Source of the DNA: Flavobacteriales bacterium UBA5422
GTDB taxonomy: Bacteria > Bacteroidota > Bacteroidia > Flavobacteriales_D > Crocinitomicaceae
Direction of reading: 5' to 3'
Length of the DNA stretch: 21,801 nucleotides
Assembly: GCA_002409405.1 (NCBI GenBank)
Contig: DHNG01000006.1
Coordinates: 106,458 to 128,258, forward strand
Both the position numbers and the translations under genes were made by a program. Under the pieces are notes generated by a model, which saw nothing but the letters and a program-made list of their open reading frames with translations, was not told where the DNA came from and searched no databases. Below, one piece after another: positions 12,867 to 20,441 of this stretch (the stretch's first letter is position 1; every line of letters starts with the position of its first letter).

Positions 12867-13901
12867 TCACTGACCGAAATGATTCCATCCCTGTGCCTTC
12901 AGAGCAATCGCGCTTCCGTTTTTATCGATAAAATAACACCCATCGTTTTCGTTGGTAATGTGTCCGATAACAGTCATGTGCGGGTTTCCTTTAATTTTTT
13001 CGTAATCGGATTGCTTGACAGTAAAGAGCAATTCGTAATCTTCACCGCCATTTAATGCACAAGTTGCAGGATCAAGGTTAAAATCAATCGCTGCAAGTGA
13101 AGTTGCACCGTCAATTGGAATTTTCTCATCATAAATGTGACAACCGACTTTACTGCTTTTGCAAATATGTAAGATTTCAGAGGCAAGTCCGTCTGAAATA
13201 TCTATCATGGCTGTCGGAACAACATCCAGTTCCGCTAAAAACGCAACAACATCTTTTCGGGCTTCCGGTTTGAGTTGACGTTTAATAATGTAATCAAACC
13301 CCTCCAGATCCGGCTGGATATCCGGATTTGCCTTAAAGACTTCTTTTTCCCGTTCCAACACCTGTAGTCCCATGTAAGCGGCTCCCAAATCTCCTGAAAC
13401 AACAACTAAATCGTATTCGTTGGCACCGGAGCGGTATGCTATTTTATCCTTTTGAACACGTCCGATTGCAGTAACACTAATCATAAGTCCGGAATAAGAA
13501 GTACTTGTATCTCCCCCAACCAGGTCCACATTATAAAATTCACATGCGGCTTTGATTCCTTTGTACAATTCTTCAATGGCTTCCAACGGAAACTTAGAGG
13601 AGAATGCTAATGAAACGGTAATTTGTTCCGGTTTTGCATTCATTGCACAGATATCAGACAGATTGACAACAACCGATTTGTATCCCAAATGCATCAGTGG
13701 TGTGTACATCAAATTAAAATGAATTCCTTCTACCAACATATCCGTCGACACCACCATTGCCTCTGTTTCGGAGATAGAGATTACTGCAGCGTCATCGCCT
13801 ATTCCTTTTATTGTTGACGGGTTGTTATTTGTAAATTCATTGCTTAAATGGTCAATCAGGCCAAACTCACCCAATTGATTTAAATCTTTTTGTTCTGACA
13901 T
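12867..13901 (-). CDS. thiL: Thiamine-monophosphate kinase
   Basis: ThiL phosphorylates thiamine monophosphate to thiamine diphosphate with ATP, the last step of cofactor synthesis. The 344-residue length fits the family. Visible motifs are GIGDDAAV (33-40), VSTDMLVEGIHF (51-62), NLSDICAMNAKP (80-91), LVGGDTS (127-133), the later MIDISDGLASE, and GGEDYELLFTV; the Asp-rich ones bind magnesium and the nucleotide. The gene has its own promoter with a perfect -7 box at 13929-13922. No other thiamine gene lies in the window and no TPP riboswitch is seen before it. It is a housekeeping gene between the metal operon and the GH3 pair. Confidence 0.95.
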   Translation of the reverse strand: MSEQKDLNQLGEFGLIDHLSNEFTNNNPSTIKGIGDDAAVISISETEAMVVSTDMLVEGIHFNLMYTPLMHLGYKSVVVNLSDICAMNAKPEQITVSLAFSSKFPLEAIEELYKGIKAACEFYNVDLVGGDTSTSYSGLMISVTAIGRVQKDKIAYRSGANEYDLVVVSGDLGAAYMGLQVLEREKEVFKANPDIQPDLEGFDYIIKRQLKPEARKDVVAFLAELDVVPTAMIDISDGLASEILHICKSSKVGCHIYDEKIPIDGATSLAAIDFNLDPATCALNGGEDYELLFTVKQSDYEKIKGNPHMTVIGHITNENDGCYFIDKNGSAIALKAQGWNHFGQ

Positions 13902-13921
13902 ACTTTTTCTTTACTGAGGTG

Positions 13922-13943
13922 CAAAAATACCACAATTTTGTGG
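13922..13943 (-). promoter_or_regulatory. thiL promoter abutted by a palindrome
   Basis: On the minus strand TATTTTTG (13929-13922) is a perfect TAnnTTTG -7 element. Directly upstream sits the perfect inverted repeat CCACAA-AA-TTGTGG (13943-13930). A TTTT lies at the -33 position 19 bases upstream of the -7 box, one base from TTTG. The palindrome fills most of the spacer. It could be an operator for thiL or a weak terminator for the gene upstream. Confidence 0.6.
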
Positions 13944-13964
13944 ATCGTAAAACAGAATTAAATG

Positions 13965-14786
13965 TTACTCAAATACAAATTGTGCTTTTGTGATTGTCGT
14001 TGCTGAGCGAAGGTATATAAATGCGTCATCGACATAAAAGTCTTGCACACCTTTATAGGTGAGCGGGAAATAGACACTTTTTTTATCATTTTGCAAGGAG
14101 ATCATCTCCAGCGTGCCTTCTTTCAGGCAAATCAGGTAATCGTTGTAAAACTGGATCCATTTCACCTGTTGCACTTCGATGAAGCGAATCAACGTACCAT
14201 ACAGATCGAATACATAAATTCCTTTCTGGCTGTCAAGAACAAATAATTTATTGTCCCATTCAATCAATTCAGCAATGTGCTCTGCCTGCAAGATTCCATT
14301 TAGATTTTTCACATTCTGACTTTGGAGCAATCCTTTGAATGAAAGCAGGTACAAGGATGAATTCACCTGATCAAACGCCCACATTTTATCCGACTGGCTT
14401 GAACTGGCAACTGTGCTGACATTGATCAGATCGTATTCACTCAGATCGATGCATTTTTCCATTGAGGTCAATGAATTATCATAGAAACAAACCAATTGCT
14501 GATTCTCTGAAAACCCATATATTTTCAATGAGTTAACCAATTCAATCTTATCTAATCGTCCAAGTGATTTTTGACTTTGTTCAAACAATAACTTACCGTT
14601 TTTATCGTACTTCGTCAGCCGGTCGCGATCGGAAATAATGATGTTTTCCAATCCGTCCACCATCCAAACGGCCTGATCAGAGATCGGATATGTTTTCAAC
14701 TCCGCTAACCGTTGAGAAAAAAGGAATTCCGGCAACAGGAACAGTGCCATTATCATTATGTGTATGGTGTGTGTGTAACCTTTCAT
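13965..14786 (-). CDS. Secreted protein coupled to GH3 gene, unknown function
   Basis: This 273-residue protein has a signal peptide (about 1-24, ending LFSQ). The rest consists of short hydrophobic strands with turn residues (for example VFDLYGTLIRFIEV and VWMVDGLENIIISD), like a beta-propeller of NHL or WD type; no catalytic motif is seen. Its ATG overlaps the stop of the GH3-family gene by four bases, so the two are made together although GH3 proteins are cytosolic and this one is exported. The pairing suggests a shared pathway or just operon economy. I do not recognise the family. Its stop lies close to the thiL promoter palindrome. Confidence 0.7.
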   Translation of the reverse strand: MKGYTHTIHIMIMALFLLPEFLFSQRLAELKTYPISDQAVWMVDGLENIIISDRDRLTKYDKNGKLLFEQSQKSLGRLDKIELVNSLKIYGFSENQQLVCFYDNSLTSMEKCIDLSEYDLINVSTVASSSQSDKMWAFDQVNSSLYLLSFKGLLQSQNVKNLNGILQAEHIAELIEWDNKLFVLDSQKGIYVFDLYGTLIRFIEVQQVKWIQFYNDYLICLKEGTLEMISLQNDKKSVYFPLTYKGVQDFYVDDAFIYLRSATTITKAQFVFE

Positions 14787-16300
14787 ACTAGTTGAACAAC
14801 ACTCAAAATCTGTTCCGCAATTTCGCGATCATTTGTCAGGCGGGGAATTTTATTCTGCCCTCCCAATTTATTTTTTGTTTTCAGCCATTGATCAAAACTC
14901 CCTTTTGGCAAAACACTAAAAACAGGCGGTTCGAGGATCATGTCTTTGTACCGTTTTGCATCATAATCGGAATTGATCTCCCGGAGCGTTCTGTCCAGGG
15001 TTTCTTTGAACACCTCTATATTATCCGGTTCATTTACAAATTCAATCAGCCATTGATGTGCTCCTTTTTTATCATTTTCCATAAATATGGGGCACGCATG
15101 GAAGTCACGCACCTGTGCACGCGTAGCTCTTGACGCTTCTGTAATGGCTTTTTCAGCATTTTCAACGATTACTTCTTCCCCAAATGTATTGATAAACGAT
15201 TTGGTACGTCCGGAGATCCGAAATCGGTAGGGCAACAATTCTGTAAATACAATCGTATCACCAATAATGTAACGCCACAGCCCTCCGTTAGTAGAAATGA
15301 CCAATGCATATTGTTTGCCAATTTCCACTTCCTCCAATGAAATAATGTGTGTTGATGCAATTCCGTTGTATGTTTCCATCGGAATGAATTCAAAGAAAAT
15401 CCCGTAGTCCAGCATCAATAGCATCCCCGGATTGTTTGCTTCGTCCTGAATTCCGAAAAAACCTTCAGATGCATTGTATGTTTCTACGTAATGCATGTCA
15501 TCAAAACCGATCAGTTTTTTAAACTCTTCTTTGTACGGTTCAAAACTAACTCCCCCATGCATATAAAGTTCCAGGTTGGGCCATACTTCTTTTAATGTGC
15601 TTTTACCTGTAATTTCAAGCACACGTTTCGCCAGTACCATTGTCCAGCTCGGAACACCTGCGATAATGTATACATCTTCCACAATGGTTGAATGGGCCAT
15701 CTTTTCGATCTTCTCTTCCCATTCACTCATCAATGCGATTTCACGTGCCGGAGTTCTTTTTATTTCTGCCCACCAGGGAAGGTTCTTCACAATAATAGCA
15801 CTCAAATCTCCGAAGTACGAATCATCTGAAAGGTAATTTACCTGTGCACTTCCTCCTACGATCAGGTGTTTTCCATTGTATAACTTCCTGTTTTCGTAAT
15901 TGTTGTAATACATCGAAAGCAAGTCTTTTCCTCCTTTGTAATGACAGTCTTCAAGTGATTCACGGGTAACGGGAATTAATTTACTCCTGGATGAAGTTGT
16001 TCCGCTGGATTTGGCAAACCATTTTGTTTCAGTCGGCCAGAGAATTTCCTGCTCCCCTTCAATCACCCGATCAATATAGGGTTTCAGGTCGTTGTATTCA
16101 TGCAGCGGTACATTCGCCTTAAAGTCTTCGTAACTGGTAATGTCCTTAAAATTATACTTTAATCCAAATTCTGTAAATGCCGCTGTGGAGATCAGGTGTT
16201 GGAACAATTCATTCTGGACTTCCAATGGAAATTTTTTAAACAACTCAATCTGGTGAATTCTCTTTTTGACAATCCAGGAAAATATTGCATTGAATGGCAT
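14783..16300 (-). CDS. GH3-family acyl-adenylating protein
   Basis: This 505-residue protein matches the GH3 family, named from plant auxin-responsive enzymes that adenylate acids such as auxin or jasmonate and join them to amino acids. The phosphate-binding motif SSGTTSSRSKLIP is at 98-110; later YNASEGFFG and LWRYIIGDTI (about 295-345) match the ATP and acyl pocket. Bacterial members are frequent in Bacteroidota and their substrates are not known, so amino-acid conjugation of a carboxylic acid is only a possibility. No signal peptide is present. It is first in a two-gene unit with the secreted protein that overlaps its stop. The -7-like sequence TATCTTAG (16329-16322) lies just upstream. 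Family assignment is firm, substrate unknown. Confidence 0.9.
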   Translation of the reverse strand: MPFNAIFSWIVKKRIHQIELFKKFPLEVQNELFQHLISTAAFTEFGLKYNFKDITSYEDFKANVPLHEYNDLKPYIDRVIEGEQEILWPTETKWFAKSSGTTSSRSKLIPVTRESLEDCHYKGGKDLLSMYYNNYENRKLYNGKHLIVGGSAQVNYLSDDSYFGDLSAIIVKNLPWWAEIKRTPAREIALMSEWEEKIEKMAHSTIVEDVYIIAGVPSWTMVLAKRVLEITGKSTLKEVWPNLELYMHGGVSFEPYKEEFKKLIGFDDMHYVETYNASEGFFGIQDEANNPGMLLMLDYGIFFEFIPMETYNGIASTHIISLEEVEIGKQYALVISTNGGLWRYIIGDTIVFTELLPYRFRISGRTKSFINTFGEEVIVENAEKAITEASRATRAQVRDFHACPIFMENDKKGAHQWLIEFVNEPDNIEVFKETLDRTLREINSDYDAKRYKDMILEPPVFSVLPKGSFDQWLKTKNKLGGQNKIPRLTNDREIAEQILSVVQLV

Positions 16301-16321
16301 ACACAGTTGTCTTCGTAGGTA

Positions 16322-16329
16322 CTAAGATA
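16322..16329 (-). promoter_or_regulatory. Candidate -7 element of the GH3 gene
   Basis: TATCTTAG on the minus strand is one base from TAnnTTTG and would give a leader of about 15 bases. No clear -33 box was found, so this is a weak call. Confidence 0.3.
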
Positions 16330-16372
16330 GTATTTTTCTCAGTTAAAATAGCTTTTGGAATCGTATGCGCAC

Positions 16373-16394
16373 AAAAAAACCGGAACAATCCGGT
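16373..16394 (-). terminator. Terminator after the 34-residue membrane protein gene
   Basis: On the minus strand ACCGGA-TTGT-TCCGGT (16394-16379) is a perfect six-base stem with a four-base loop, followed by six T residues (16378-16373). It lies about 44 bases after the small gene's stop and ends its transcript before the GH3 promoter. Confidence 0.85.
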
Positions 16395-16437
16395 CTAAAT
16401 ACGATTCATCTCACTTATAGTAACGATTATCAAAGGA

Positions 16438-16542
16438 TTATCCCCAAATAATAATTGAAGCAAGTATTGATAAACAAATAATCACGTAGATTGTTCCTAA
16501 TGCTACTGTTGAATCATCAAAAAAGTTATCGTTATTCGCCAT
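16438..16542 (-). CDS. 34-residue single-pass membrane protein
   Basis: This 34-residue protein starts MANNDNFFDDSTVALG and continues as one hydrophobic helix (about 15-33) ending IIIWG. The ATG at 16542 is chosen because the frame upstream of it contains the promoter: a perfect TTTG-N19-TAnnTTTG lies at 16588-16558, leaving a leader of roughly nine bases. A strong terminator follows. The short ORF thus has its own complete transcription unit, which argues strongly that it is real. The N-terminal acidic cytosolic or periplasmic part and single helix resemble small accessory subunits of membrane complexes, such as small oxidase subunits, but no family can be named. Confidence 0.72.
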   Translation of the reverse strand: MANNDNFFDDSTVALGTIYVIICLSILASIIIWG

Positions 16543-16557
16543 TGTTCTTTTTTTTCT

Positions 16558-16588
16558 CAAAAGTACTATTATTTCCAATAAATGCAAA
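16558..16588 (-). promoter_or_regulatory. Consensus Bacteroidota promoter of the 34-residue gene
   Basis: On the minus strand TTTG (16588-16585), a 19-base spacer and TACTTTTG (16565-16558) match the Bacteroidota sigma consensus TTTG-N19-TAnnTTTG exactly. It is the best promoter in the window and suggests strong, vegetative expression of the small gene. Confidence 0.8.
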
Positions 16589-16637
16589 GTTGAGCCGGAA
16601 AAAATAGAAAAAGATTTACACGCACGGTTGTTTACAA

Positions 16638-17009
16638 TCACAGGTCATCCAGTAACTCTGTATCATCTTTCTGATCATCTGTTCGTTTCTTAGGAATAAA
16701 GAACGAAATTGCCAATAAAATGAGTCCTGCATAAATCACTTGTCGTGCGTACGGCCAGTGCAAGGTAATCATTCCAATGCCAATCACCGACAACAGGCAA
16801 GCCAACCAATAGATAATGCTATATGCGATACTGTGTTTGCTTTGCTGAACTGTAAGGAGATTTAAAAGAATTCCTGTAATTCCCAAACCGATTACACCAT
16901 ATGCCATTGATGCCCTGGGAAGTACCGCAATTGACACATCCAACAGCAGTAAAACCGCCAGAAACATCGCCAGAAAAAAACAAATTCCGGAAATCGTTTT
17001 TACATTCAT
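16638..17009 (-). CDS. Small four-helix membrane protein, unknown function
   Basis: This 123-residue protein has four predicted helices (about 7-29, 35-53, 60-82 and 89-105) and a very acidic C-terminal tail (DDQKDDTELLDDL) that is presumably cytosolic. No motif places it in a known family. It lies 74 bases after the secreted protein gene and may be the last gene of the rpe unit or may use its own promoter (TTG-N20-TAACTTTA, 17044-17014). The ATG at 17009 gives a normal membrane-protein start. Confidence 0.62.
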   Translation of the reverse strand: MNVKTISGICFFLAMFLAVLLLLDVSIAVLPRASMAYGVIGLGITGILLNLLTVQQSKHSIAYSIIYWLACLLSVIGIGMITLHWPYARQVIYAGLILLAISFFIPKKRTDDQKDDTELLDDL

Positions 17010-17013
17010 AAAC

Positions 17014-17044
17014 TAAAGTTAGTAAAAATGATACAGGTATTCAA
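17014..17044 (-). promoter_or_regulatory. Candidate promoter of the four-helix protein gene
   Basis: On the minus strand TTG (17044-17042), a 20-base spacer and TAACTTTA (17021-17014) come close to the Bacteroidota consensus, with one mismatch in the -7 box. The TSS would fall at or just before the ATG at 17009, giving a nearly leaderless transcript. Confidence 0.4.
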
Positions 17045-17083
17045 CTTTTATTAATTGACAGTAATTTTAACGAAGTTCTACAG

Positions 17084-18160
17084 TTATCGCTTCTTCTTTT
17101 TCTTCTTTTCATTGACCGGATTGTAACTTTGCGGTTGATTTCGATCCGGTTTGTGATTGCTTTTCACCTCCGACTGTCCTTTCTTATCTTCTGACTGCTC
17201 TTTCATCTGATCTTCCGGCGTCGTCGCTACATGTGATTTGGAAGGCTCCTCCCATTTATTCTTAATCTTACGCTCTTTGATTTCCCCTGTCTTATCGTCT
17301 TTATAAGAAACAGTAATTGTTTCCGATGCAGCAGCATTGACACCAATTACATCTTCCACCAGGTACCATTTTCCATCATCGAGAAGAAATGCATCGTGCG
17401 ACAAATCGGGTACATACATAGAATACATTCCGGTCAAAGCAGGTGTTTCAGGAGCCAGGTGATCAAAAATAATGCGCCCGTACTGTTCTTCATACGACAT
17501 GTACATGGTTGTTTTCTTGGAAAACTCAAAAAATACACGTTTTAATGTTTCTTTCGGAAATTTAAACACGGGGCTTCCCAATCGAACGGTTCCTCCGCTG
17601 AAATTCAGTACGTCAAGAACTTTCATATTGCTGGAAGAATTGTTTCCGTCCCACCCCAATACAGTGTATACTGTTTTGGAGCCCTTTTTCATGGGAATGA
17701 TTTTATAATACAATGCACCATACCAATTATCTGCTTCCAGGATTTCCGTTGGTTTTTGTGGCAGCATGAAACTATTATCCTTCAATTCAATCACTTTGTA
17801 CTTCTTCGACCGGTCATCGAATGTCAAGACATAACAATAGTATTTCTGCGTCATGTCATCTTGCTCGACATTCCAGTTAAACAGACGAAATTCATTATCC
17901 GGACTTTTGATCGATCCCATCGTTTTCAATTGGGAAAACGGGTATTCAAATGCGCCATCCAACCGGATCGTTTCTTCCAGTTTCGCTTTGAACTGTACAT
18001 TTGCCTGATTTTTTTCTGTATTGTCCTTCGCCGAACGCAATACATCCAGTAAATGAACCAGTTCTGTTTCATGTTCGGATAAATCCTGACTTTTTACGGT
18101 TGAAAAAGTGAAGATGCAGCTAACAAAAAGAATAATTTGTATCGGTTTCATGTTCTTCAT
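17084..18160 (-). CDS. Secreted protein with Lys-rich C-terminal tail, unknown function
   Basis: This 358-residue protein has a signal peptide (about 1-25, ending STVKSQ). ATGs at 18160 and 18151 are both possible starts; both keep the signal. The body (about 30-300) is a mixed alpha/beta domain with no catalytic motif I recognise, including repeated aromatic strands such as DNWYGALYYKIIPM. From about 305 on it is hydrophilic and low in complexity, ending in KKKKKKR. Such a tail could bind nucleic acid, lipid heads or the cell wall. It lies 14 bases after the DinB-family gene, so it belongs to the rpe unit by position. I do not recognise the family. Confidence 0.7.
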   Translation of the reverse strand: MKNMKPIQIILFVSCIFTFSTVKSQDLSEHETELVHLLDVLRSAKDNTEKNQANVQFKAKLEETIRLDGAFEYPFSQLKTMGSIKSPDNEFRLFNWNVEQDDMTQKYYCYVLTFDDRSKKYKVIELKDNSFMLPQKPTEILEADNWYGALYYKIIPMKKGSKTVYTVLGWDGNNSSSNMKVLDVLNFSGGTVRLGSPVFKFPKETLKRVFFEFSKKTTMYMSYEEQYGRIIFDHLAPETPALTGMYSMYVPDLSHDAFLLDDGKWYLVEDVIGVNAAASETITVSYKDDKTGEIKERKIKNKWEEPSKSHVATTPEDQMKEQSEDKKGQSEVKSNHKPDRNQPQSYNPVNEKKKKKKR

Positions 18161-18174
18161 AACGCTAAAAACAC

Positions 18175-18621
18175 TTATTTGTTACTCCATGTAATGAAAT
18201 TCATTTCAGCAGGAATCGCGCCAATTTTCCGAAGCAGGAAATTAATATGTGCCCGGTGGTGAATCGAGTGTTGTAAAATATGGTAGAGAATATCCGATGA
18301 TGATTTTCGTTGAGGGTCTCCTTCGCTGTCCGTATATTCTGTTTCTCCGGCAATGTCTTTGTTAACGATGAATAATTGAGTTTGTGCGGTATTTTCACGG
18401 TTCATCTTTTTCCAGGAATGAAATGGAAGGTCATCCCAATCATCTGAAAATACAGGTGTACCATTCAATCGGCTCACCCATAAATGATGTACATTCAAAA
18501 TGTGACATACCTGTCGTCGGATCTCAAAGTTGTCTGTTACATCTTGCTGTTCGATGGTATCAATCCACAGTTGATTTGCCTGGTAATCGAATTCGAATTT
18601 AGACAGAAAAAAACCTTGCAT
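18175..18621 (-). CDS. DinB-family protein
   Basis: This 148-residue protein has the DinB four-helix pattern: HILNVHHLW (40-48) in the second helix and HSIHHRAHI (118-126) in the last. H40 or H45 with H118 and H122 would form the metal site of the family. Many DinB-superfamily members are thiol S-transferases or uncharacterised metal enzymes; the name comes from DNA-damage genes but does not imply repair. It starts ten bases after the rpe stop and ends 14 bases before the secreted protein gene, so it is a member of the rpe unit. The specific reaction is unknown. Confidence 0.82.
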   Translation of the reverse strand: MQGFFLSKFEFDYQANQLWIDTIEQQDVTDNFEIRRQVCHILNVHHLWVSRLNGTPVFSDDWDDLPFHSWKKMNRENTAQTQLFIVNKDIAGETEYTDSEGDPQRKSSSDILYHILQHSIHHRAHINFLLRKIGAIPAEMNFITWSNK

Positions 18622-18631
18622 CTGCTGCTCT

Positions 18632-19282
18632 TTACAATGCTTTCAGGTCCTGTATTGTTTTTGCAGGATCGGGAGAGTTAAAAACAAAACTTCCTGCAAC
18701 AAGTGCATCTGCCCCTACTTCCAACAGTTGTTTTCCCGTTTCCAGGTTTACACCTCCATCTACTTCAATCAGTGCCGAAGATTCTGTTTTATTGATCAGT
18801 TCTTTTAAGCGTGTAACTCTTTTCAACGCATGCGAGATGAATTTTTGTCCTCCGAATCCGGGATTTACAGACATAATGAGTACTAAATCCAGTTCCGGCA
18901 AAATATCTTCCAGTACTTCAACCGGTGTGTGTGGATTCAATGCAACTCCGGCTTTCATTCCATGCGCCTTAATCACCTGGATAGTCCGGTGTAAGTGCGT
19001 ACAAGCCTCGTAATGAACAGTAAGCCAATCCGCACCTGCCTTTTTAAATTCTTCAATGTACTGATCCGGATTTGCAATCATCAGATGGACATCCAATGGT
19101 TTTGTTGCATGTTTTTTAATCGCACTGATCACCGGAAAACCGAAGGAGATATTGGGAACAAATACTCCATCCATCACATCCACATGGAACCAATCGGCAG
19201 TAGAATTGTTAATCATTTCCACATCACGCTGGATGTTGGCAAAATCACATGAAAGTACAGAGGGAGAAATAATTTGAGGCAT
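18632..19282 (-). CDS. rpe: Ribulose-phosphate 3-epimerase
   Basis: Rpe interconverts ribulose 5-phosphate and xylulose 5-phosphate in the pentose phosphate pathway. The 216-residue length is normal for this (beta/alpha)8 barrel. Metal ligands and catalytic residues are visible: H33 and D35 in HVDVMDG, H66 in DVHLM, and D175 in VDGGV. The phosphate-binding stretch MSVNPGFGGQKF precedes them in the C-terminal half. The gene has a perfect -7 box upstream and opens a unit with the DinB-family gene ten bases behind it. It is a housekeeping gene with nothing unusual. Confidence 0.96.
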   Translation of the reverse strand: MPQIISPSVLSCDFANIQRDVEMINNSTADWFHVDVMDGVFVPNISFGFPVISAIKKHATKPLDVHLMIANPDQYIEEFKKAGADWLTVHYEACTHLHRTIQVIKAHGMKAGVALNPHTPVEVLEDILPELDLVLIMSVNPGFGGQKFISHALKRVTRLKELINKTESSALIEVDGGVNLETGKQLLEVGADALVAGSFVFNSPDPAKTIQDLKAL

Positions 19283-19299
19283 AATAATTTACTTTTGGG

Positions 19300-19307
19300 C
19301 AAAGGTA
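19300..19307 (-). promoter_or_regulatory. -7 element of the rpe promoter
   Basis: TACCTTTG on the minus strand is a perfect TAnnTTTG match, followed by C, the usual flavobacterial form. It would give a leader of about 11-13 bases to the ATG at 19282. The -33 region is poor. Confidence 0.62.
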
Positions 19308-19400
19308 CTAAAATGCTTTGGAAAAGATCAGCAAGTCTATAAAACGTTTATTGTTTGATACCTGTTATTGATTCGCAGGGTGTACAACAGTGGTTGATAC

Positions 19401-20348
19401 TCACACCCTCCAGTTCTCTATAGAATTTCCAGCCAGGTATGCTTTAAAATCCATCCTGCGTTTGCCTTCCGGTTGCAATTCTGTTATCAGTAAATATGCA
19501 TCTGAACATGGGAACAAAATTCCTTCCTTTGTCACTTTTAATTCGTTGCTTCCGTTTGTCTGTTCTGCTGTTTTCAGGCAACGAAACAATTTGAATGTTC
19601 GCTTTCCTTCCTGGGGATGATGAATGGTACACCATGCTGCCGGATACGGAGACAAACCCCGGATAAAATCATGCACATTTGCCACAGGTTGATTGAAATT
19701 CACTTCACAGTCTCCTTTGAAAATTTTTGGAGCAGCTTTCAATTCTCCTTCTGTCAGCTCAATTTGCGGAATCCCTTGTACTTCTCCTGCCGCTATTTTT
19801 ATTACCGTTGAAAGAGTTGTTTGCGCTCCCAACTCCATCAGACGATCGTGCAACTCCCCAACAGTTTCATTTTCACCGATTACAAGCGTATTTCGCTCGA
19901 TGATTTTACCTGTATCAATTTCTTTTTCAATGAAAAAAGTTGTTACACCTGTTTCTTTTTCACCATTGATTACCGCCCAGTTAATCGGTGCGGCACCTCG
20001 GTAGTTGGGTAAAATACTCCCATGCAGGTTGATTGTTCCTTTTGGCGGCATCGACCAGACAATTTCCGGTAGCATTCTAAATGCAACAACCACGAACAGG
20101 TCAGCTTGCAAGTCACGGAGTTCAGTAATAAACGACTCATCTTTCAGACTAACAGGCTGTAGTATATTTAATTGTTTTTGAACCGCATATTGTTTGACAG
20201 CGCTCTCATTCATCTGCAATCCCCTTCCAGCAGGTTTGTCAGGTGCTGTGATCACTCCGACAATATTCGCTCCGTTCTCCACCAGGCGGTCTAAAATTGT
20301 AACCGCGAACTCGGGTGTTCCCATAAAAACAATTCTCAATTCTTTCAT
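19401..20348 (-). CDS. fmt: Methionyl-tRNA formyltransferase
   Basis: Fmt formylates initiator Met-tRNA with 10-formyltetrahydrofolate. At 315 residues it is of normal length. The catalytic triad is present: N107 and H109 in INLHGS, and D145 in EIDTGKI. The folate-binding loop SILPNYRGAAPINWA (111-125) is intact. The C-terminal tRNA-binding domain (about 205-315) is complete. A perfect -7 box at 20360-20353 lies so close to the ATG that the transcript may lack a leader. There is no def gene beside it; it stands alone between rpe and the MATE gene. Confidence 0.96.
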   Translation of the reverse strand: MKELRIVFMGTPEFAVTILDRLVENGANIVGVITAPDKPAGRGLQMNESAVKQYAVQKQLNILQPVSLKDESFITELRDLQADLFVVVAFRMLPEIVWSMPPKGTINLHGSILPNYRGAAPINWAVINGEKETGVTTFFIEKEIDTGKIIERNTLVIGENETVGELHDRLMELGAQTTLSTVIKIAAGEVQGIPQIELTEGELKAAPKIFKGDCEVNFNQPVANVHDFIRGLSPYPAAWCTIHHPQEGKRTFKLFRCLKTAEQTNGSNELKVTKEGILFPCSDAYLLITELQPEGKRRMDFKAYLAGNSIENWRV

Positions 20349-20352
20349 GGCG

Positions 20353-20360
20353 CAAAGATA
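20353..20360 (-). promoter_or_regulatory. -7 element of the fmt promoter, leaderless candidate
   Basis: TATCTTTG on the minus strand matches TAnnTTTG exactly and is followed by C. The start codon begins only five bases beyond the element, so transcription is predicted to begin at or next to the ATG. No -33 box is clear. Confidence 0.55.
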
Positions 20361-20441
20361 GATTGATTTTTTGAGTTGGGATTTACAGGGTGAAAAATGC
20401 CTGTTAAAAACGGTGGAGGCTCTCTTTATTTTTTTCGAGAC

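Noticed and set aside
13902..13964. TPP riboswitch before thiL
   Set aside because: The gap is 63 bases and lacks the conserved CUGAGA and thi-box elements; it holds a promoter and palindrome instead.
16543..16641. Upstream extension of the 34-residue protein to 67 residues
   Set aside because: The extension runs through a consensus promoter that serves the short form, and it would overlap the end of the neighbouring gene.
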